DNA from: DSWT01 sp035415725
Lineage (GTDB): Bacteria > Chloroflexota > Anaerolineae > B4-G1 > SLSP01
DNA: 24,838 nt
Assembly: GCA_035415725.1 (NCBI GenBank)
Contig: DAOOGN010000066.1
Coordinates: 1 to 24,838, forward strand
Reading direction: 5' to 3'
Shown piece after piece: positions 21,401 through 24,838 of this stretch. Within the stretch, counting starts at the first letter, position 1; each line of letters starts with the position of its first letter. Below the pieces are notes generated by a model. The model was not told the origin of the DNA. It was given only the letters and a program-made list of their open reading frames with translations, and ran no database searches. Both the position numbers and the translations under genes were made by a program.

Positions 21401-24400
21401 TCTCTCCCACGGGGGAGGCCGGGGTGGCGACGACGTGGTAGGCGCCGCCCTCCGCCGGAGTGAAGGTTGCTACGGCTTCACCAAGGTCGTTGGTGGTGAC
21501 GGTGGTTTCGTCCACCAACGTCTCTTTGGTTTCCCACGACCAGGAACCGCCGCCGAATTTGTTCTCGATGAAGGTGTTGATCCACTCGCGGCGGTAGAAT
21601 TCGACCTTGATGGCTTTGTCGGGCAGGCGCGTGCCTTCCCAGTCCACGGTTACGAGGTCGATGGCGCTCGGTTTCCCGGCTTCGCCGACGTACTGCCGGG
21701 CGCTGAGGCCGATGTAGTACGGGCCGGGATGCACGACGACGCTCGTGCGCCCGGAGATGGCTTGGTTGTCGGGACCGGTGGCGGTGGCTTCGAGCGTGAT
21801 GCGTGAAGCTGGAAGCTGGTTGCTGGAAGCTGGTTTCCCGTGCCATTCGCGGAGGGCAGCTTCTAATTCGGCCCCGTTCAGCGTGACAGATAAGATGCCG
21901 TTGGCGTCGGTAGTGCCACTGCCGCTGAGGATGGCTTCGCGGGCGGGCGGTTCTTGCCACCACCACCAGCAATCGAAGCAGGTGTAGGGATCGTCCACAT
22001 CGCTGAAGCTGTAGCGCCCGCCCCACGGCGGCTGGAAGCGGTAGCTCTCGGCCAGAACGTTCCACGTGACCGCCGTGTTTGCCAGCGGGCCGCCGAAGTA
22101 GTAGCGCGCGGTGATCGTTGCGGCTACGTCGTCACCGCGCTGAATCTCGGCTGCGGTGGTTTCCACGACGATCTCGAATTCCGGTGCGCGATAGGCCGCC
22201 ACCTGGAAAGTCGCATATCCGCCCTGGTCACCAAAGGAGACGTAGATCTGGTAATCGCCCAGACTGGCGCTTTCCGCCAGGTCGAGCGTCCCCTCGAACG
22301 TCCCTAACTCACCCAAGGCGAGCGACTCGTTGTAAATCTCCTCGTAGGCTGCGTCGCGGATGGAAACGTTGACCGCGCGCACGTCCGGCAAGTTGTAAGC
22401 GACGTCATTTTCGGCGCGCACCACGCCCTTGAAGGCCACGCTTTGTCCCGGTCGGTAGATGGGACGGTCGGTGTAGACGTAGGTGTGGTATTTCTGCGCG
22501 TATTCCCCCTCGCCCATGCCGAAGTCCCACGGGCTGACGCCGCGTCCCCAACCCTCGGCGACGGCGGCGAAAGGTTCGGCGCTGTAGACGATGACGGTGC
22601 CGCGATCAAGGGGCAGACTGGCACGGGCGATGCCGTCGTTGTCGGTGACGGCGGTTCCCAGGCTGCCGCCATCTTGTTGGATCAGGCTCAGGGCTAGATT
22701 CGGGACCGCTTCGCCGCTGCGCAAATCCGTAGCCCAGACGAAAGCCTCTTCCGACGCGCTCTTCAGCGTCAGGTTGAGGTTGGACACGACCATTATGTGC
22801 CGCTGGTTGTAGTCATGACTGTATTCCTGGTTCACGTCCGGCGAATCGGTCTCCAGGAGATAGACGCCCGGTGCCAGCGTTCCGCCCGGCTTTTCGGTCA
22901 GGTCGATGACGGTGTAGCTTTGCTTATCGAGCGGGCTTTCCAGATTCTGCCGCCATTCGCGGAGCAGTTGGTTGCCGGCGGGCAGTTGTTCTTCCCATTG
23001 CCAACTGGAAGTGAACAGCGCGTCCAGCGGCAGCTTGTAGAGACGCAGGTTGACCCGCTTGACGTTGACGTGACTGAGTACAATCTGCGCCGGCAGTGCG
23101 GCGTCATAGGTGCCGATCATGTCAGGCACGTGTAACCGGTACACCGGATCCAAGGGGGCGGTGCGGAATTGGACCGTGCGCCCGCGCGGGATGGTGTTGC
23201 CGTAGGGATCGGCAATGCCGTCTTTGATCACGACGGTGTACTCAGTCGAAGGCTGCGCGCCGAATTGCAGGACGAAGGTGTTGTTATAATCCGAGAAGTA
23301 CGTGTAGACCTGCGTGGGTGAAAGCGGCGGCGTCATCGTCAGATTGGGCATCACCGTGGCGGGATCGATGGGCGTGTTGAAGACGATCTCGAAAGCGGTA
23401 TGCGGCGGCGCCTTACGTTCCAGATTTTCAGGATTGGTGGAGACGATTTCCGGCAGGGGGACGGTGGTGAATTGCCAGGTGTACGCTTCCTTCATTCCCA
23501 GGCCGCCCGCCGCGGACGTGATCCCGGCCTCCAGTTTCACGGTATAGGTCGTGTTGAAATCCAGGGCGTGGGTGGGGGTGAAGATCACCGTGTTGTCTTT
23601 GATTGAGAACGTTCCGTTGACGTCATTGCCGGTCAGACCTCGTCCGCCGCTCAGGGTGAAGGCGTCCTCGACGGATTTCAGGTCCACCGGTTGGTTGAAC
23701 TGCACGGTGATGGCCGTATTGATGTCTACCAACGCCGCGCCATCGTAGGGCTGCGCCCATACCACTTGTGGGGGAATGGTGGTGAAGTGCCACACGTAAT
23801 CCTCCGCCAGCAGCGCGCCGGCTACGTCCTGCAAACCGGCGCTCACCATCGCGCGATATGTGACGCCGCCCGCCAGTGGTTCCTCCGGCGTGAAAACGTA
23901 GATGGAGGTGTTCAACCATTCGCCACGTCCAACGATGGGCGGCTCGAAGGTCACGGGATTGGGCAGGTTCTCCATTTGCGCCAGTGTGGTGAGGGGGACG
24001 ACAGGGCGATTGAACATCACGGTGATGGTCGACTCGGTTTCCACGTCGGCGGTATCCGGGTCGGGGATCACCTGGGCAACTTCGAGATAGCCGGCCGTCG
24101 CAAAGCGGAAGGTGTACGGTTCGCGCAGCAGCTCGCCCGTCTCGGCGCTGGCGTTCTGCGTGAGGATCACGTCGAAGACGGTGTCGCGCGGCAGCGCCTC
24201 GGCCGGCTGGAAGCGCAGCGTGCGCGCGTCGACCCAGGAGAGTTCACCTTTGACCGGCGTATTTTCCCCGGCCCGTTGCAAGGTGAATGCTTTCGCCACG
24301 GCGGACCGGTTCATCGGCTTGTCGAACATAATCTCGACCGCCCCATCGGGCGTCAGGCTTTCGCCGCGCTTGGGACTGCGCTGGATGATGATCGGCGAAA

Positions 24401-24587
24401 GCATGTCGGCGGGCACCGGTGTGTAGGGGACAACGGGCTTGGGCGGCAGCGGCGTCGCCGTGGGACGTGGCGTTGCAGTGGCCACCGGTTCGGGTGTAGC
24501 GCTCCCCTGTGGAGGGGGGGTGCATGCTGCAAAGATGGTCAGCAGCAACAGGCTGAGTGAAATCCATAGCCATGGTTTACGGTTCAT
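18411..24587 (-). CDS. Alpha-2-macroglobulin family lipoprotein with CTEQ thioester
   Basis: 2058 aa, ATG with GGAGGAG. Bacterial alpha-2-macroglobulins trap proteases: cleavage of a bait region exposes a thioester that bonds to the attacker. Visible: signal and lipobox IFAAC (C22); a Thr/Pro linker; four SbsA-type Ig-like (Big_5) repeats (about 60-490); MG domains including YVYTDRPIYRPGQSVAFKG (about 700); a Met/Ala/Pro-rich stretch (about 1297-1320, AAPMATMAPMAEG), a candidate bait; the A2M segment YWNPRLVTDREGRA; thioester ECTEQTVSRFLPN (C1560, Q1563) in an alpha-helical toroid; and a C-terminal bMG10-like domain (about 1925-2050). E. coli YfhM is shorter (about 1650) and usually pairs with PbpC, which is absent here. 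Oddities: tryptophan runs at 874-877 and 1987-1991, and heptamer repeats in the coding DNA. Confidence 0.92.
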   Translation of the reverse strand: MNRKPWLWISLSLLLLTIFAACTPPPQGSATPEPVATATPRPTATPLPPKPVVPYTPVPADMLSPIIIQRSPKRGESLTPDGAVEIMFDKPMNRSAVAKAFTLQRAGENTPVKGELSWVDARTLRFQPAEALPRDTVFDVILTQNASAETGELLREPYTFRFATAGYLEVAQVIPDPDTADVETESTITVMFNRPVVPLTTLAQMENLPNPVTFEPPIVGRGEWLNTSIYVFTPEEPLAGGVTYRAMVSAGLQDVAGALLAEDYVWHFTTIPPQVVWAQPYDGAALVDINTAITVQFNQPVDLKSVEDAFTLSGGRGLTGNDVNGTFSIKDNTVIFTPTHALDFNTTYTVKLEAGITSAAGGLGMKEAYTWQFTTVPLPEIVSTNPENLERKAPPHTAFEIVFNTPIDPATVMPNLTMTPPLSPTQVYTYFSDYNNTFVLQFGAQPSTEYTVVIKDGIADPYGNTIPRGRTVQFRTAPLDPVYRLHVPDMIGTYDAALPAQIVLSHVNVKRVNLRLYKLPLDALFTSSWQWEEQLPAGNQLLREWRQNLESPLDKQSYTVIDLTEKPGGTLAPGVYLLETDSPDVNQEYSHDYNQRHIMVVSNLNLTLKSASEEAFVWATDLRSGEAVPNLALSLIQQDGGSLGTAVTDNDGIARASLPLDRGTVIVYSAEPFAAVAEGWGRGVSPWDFGMGEGEYAQKYHTYVYTDRPIYRPGQSVAFKGVVRAENDVAYNLPDVRAVNVSIRDAAYEEIYNESLALGELGTFEGTLDLAESASLGDYQIYVSFGDQGGYATFQVAAYRAPEFEIVVETTAAEIQRGDDVAATITARYYFGGPLANTAVTWNVLAESYRFQPPWGGRYSFSDVDDPYTCFDCWWWWQEPPAREAILSGSGTTDANGILSVTLNGAELEAALREWHGKPASSNQLPASRITLEATATGPDNQAISGRTSVVVHPGPYYIGLSARQYVGEAGKPSAIDLVTVDWEGTRLPDKAIKVEFYRREWINTFIENKFGGGSWSWETKETLVDETTVTTNDLGEAVATFTPAEGGAYHVVATPASPVGETEEGIRSSIFIWVSGKDYVSWRRENNDRISLISDKNTYKVGETAEILIPSPFEGEHLALITVERASVRRYEVIRLTSNSTIYHLPITPGDIPNIYVSVVLIHKQQDGKPADFKMGLLPLDVELQPVTLNLKLETNVAQAQPGETVDYTLRATLPNGEPASNVEFSLDVIDKAVLSLKPRSSDIVQGFYARRMLQVNTSSALSLSVNRYLEDLAADLDLSLAQASGIREVYGLGADGAAEMPAAAPMATMAPMAEGKYAANVAPPEGIEIREEFADTAYWNPRLVTDREGRAVVTLTLPDNLTTWTLHAVGLTADTRVGEGTAELLATKPLLVRPVAPRFFVVDDRAQLAANVSNNTGADLTVEVSLSAEGVGIHTETPPRQTIVVPARSERKVTWWVTVQDVVNTQLIFSAVSGEYADASKPRLTTGPDGSLLVFRYTTPDIVGTAGQLTEGGSRTEAIALPPEFDERRGTLTVQLDPSLAAGMQDGLKYLEHYEYECTEQTVSRFLPNVLTYHALQSLGIENQELAERLPGLVDEGLNKLYLQQNPDGGWGWWYKAEEQYSNPHVSAYVVFALLKAQQSGVSVKQDVLNNGIAYLQAQIKEVRDYKNFRNANQQAWLLYVLAEGNAAPQAKLDELYENREKLSYYARAYLAQALWLNNRSDARLATLLSDLNNAAILSATGAHWEEADYDWWAMNTDTRSTAIVLDTLVKLDPQNALLPNVVRWLMVARRAGIWETTQETAWALIALTDWMVETGELDANYDYAFFLNDREQAQGVATRETIRESTRAVIPIADLLADMTNALTIARSDGNGRLYYTAHLEIYQPVEDVEAADRGMIVQRRYTLAECANQQIANGQSYLECPEVREVKLGDVVRVDLTIIVPHDRYYVVVEDPLPAGGEAIDTGLATTSLLATPPTLRREGSRWWWWWRWYSRSELRDEKVVLFADSLPAGTYEYSYTFRATLPGDYHVLPTVAKEFYFPEVFGRSDGRLLTIGE
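21000..21034 (-). repeat. Heptamer array inside the macroglobulin gene, array 1
   Basis: Five 7-mers on the + strand: AGTTTCA, AGTTTCA, AGTTCAG, AGTTACA, GGTTGCA. They encode part of VTLNLKLETN (residues about 1185-1196). Confidence 0.72.
21807..21834 (-). repeat. Heptamer array inside the macroglobulin gene, array 2
   Basis: Four 7-mers on the + strand: AGCTGGA, AGCTGGT, TGCTGGA, AGCTGGT. They encode the low-complexity PASSNQLPAS (residues about 918-928) between two domain strands. Confidence 0.75.
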
Positions 24588-24838
24588 TGTACTCCTCCTG
24601 GAATCGGATAGGCTTGAGTCGGGTCGTCGTTCAGCCTTCTGCTTGCGCTTCTTGGCTAATCACCGCTGGGTGAAGGCTGAACGCCGCCATCCATAATGAC
24701 GTGTTGGCGTGGGGAGAAGTTCCATTTTGCGCTTCTTGACGTCTTTTGTGCTCTTATGTACCTTGAAGGTAACTATTCAGCCGCCCTTGCCAGGTGGCAA
24801 ACGGGACTTGGGGGAGGGTGCATAATAGGTTGACACTT
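24588..24838. other. Upstream region of the macroglobulin gene and window edge
   Basis: No gene seen. It holds the ribosome site, a perfect 12-bp inverted repeat CGTTCAGCCTTC/GAAGGCTGAACG (24628-24639, 24672-24683), a 12-bp direct repeat TTGCGCTTCTTG (24643-24654, 24727-24738) and a TTGACA at 24830-24835 that may be the -35 of a + strand gene beyond the window. Confidence 0.5.

Overview
The window looks like a chromosomal segment from a Chloroflexota bacterium, most likely of the Anaerolineae or a close relative. The grounds are gene content and style. There are secreted proteins ending in a short L-P-L-V-M-R tail, Thr/Pro-rich linkers after single membrane anchors, a very large lipoprotein alpha-2-macroglobulin, three Hsp20 genes in a row, and many short dispersed intergenic repeats. 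There are no rRNA or tRNA genes, no CRISPR array and no transposase. The phylum call is inference from recognised families, not a database match.

Layout. 1-241: leader with a degenerate repeat copy and a good promoter for an LCP-family (LytR-CpsA-Psr) cell-wall ligase gene (242-1375, +). It converges on an AGE-family cellobiose 2-epimerase gene (1432-2634, -). 2635-3038 is a repeat-rich gap with a possible gene remnant. 3039-5767 is a minus-strand operon: an anchored protein of unknown function, a SanA-like DUF218 protein (start/stop overlap) and an HD-domain protein. 6051-7013 (+) is a LysM protein. rplS (L19) follows with its own promoter and a hairpin at the predicted transcript 5' end, then a PuuD-like class I amidotransferase. 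A 124-bp MITE-like element and a bidirectional terminator (8267-8423) separate these from minus-strand genes for a YtxH-like protein and two overlapping paralogous membrane-anchored proteins (8440-10007).

10072-10334 is the most unusual intergenic stretch. It has a five-unit heptamer array, a near-consensus promoter, a roughly 100-nt structured RNA candidate with a terminator, and two further perfect hairpins. It is followed by a multidomain secreted subtilase (10377-14162, -), whose signal peptide lies one base out of frame upstream, and a small DUF11 secreted protein (14449-14979, -). Both secreted proteins end in the same L-P-L-V-M-R tail. 14980-15712 is repeat-rich and leads to rlmH (15713-16192, +). 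Three small heat-shock protein genes follow (16237-17766, -), then a non-coding region with a direct repeat, then a 2058-residue alpha-2-macroglobulin-like lipoprotein (18411-24587, -) with a CTEQ thioester motif.

Themes. Most products act at or outside the cell envelope: LCP ligase, SanA-like protein, LysM protein, subtilase, DUF11 protein, protease-trapping macroglobulin and several anchored unknowns. The rest are housekeeping (L19, RlmH) or stress (Hsp20) genes. The leads I rate highest are the orphan RNA candidate, the shared C-terminal tail, the heptamer arrays that also occur inside the macroglobulin coding sequence, and the frame-split subtilase.
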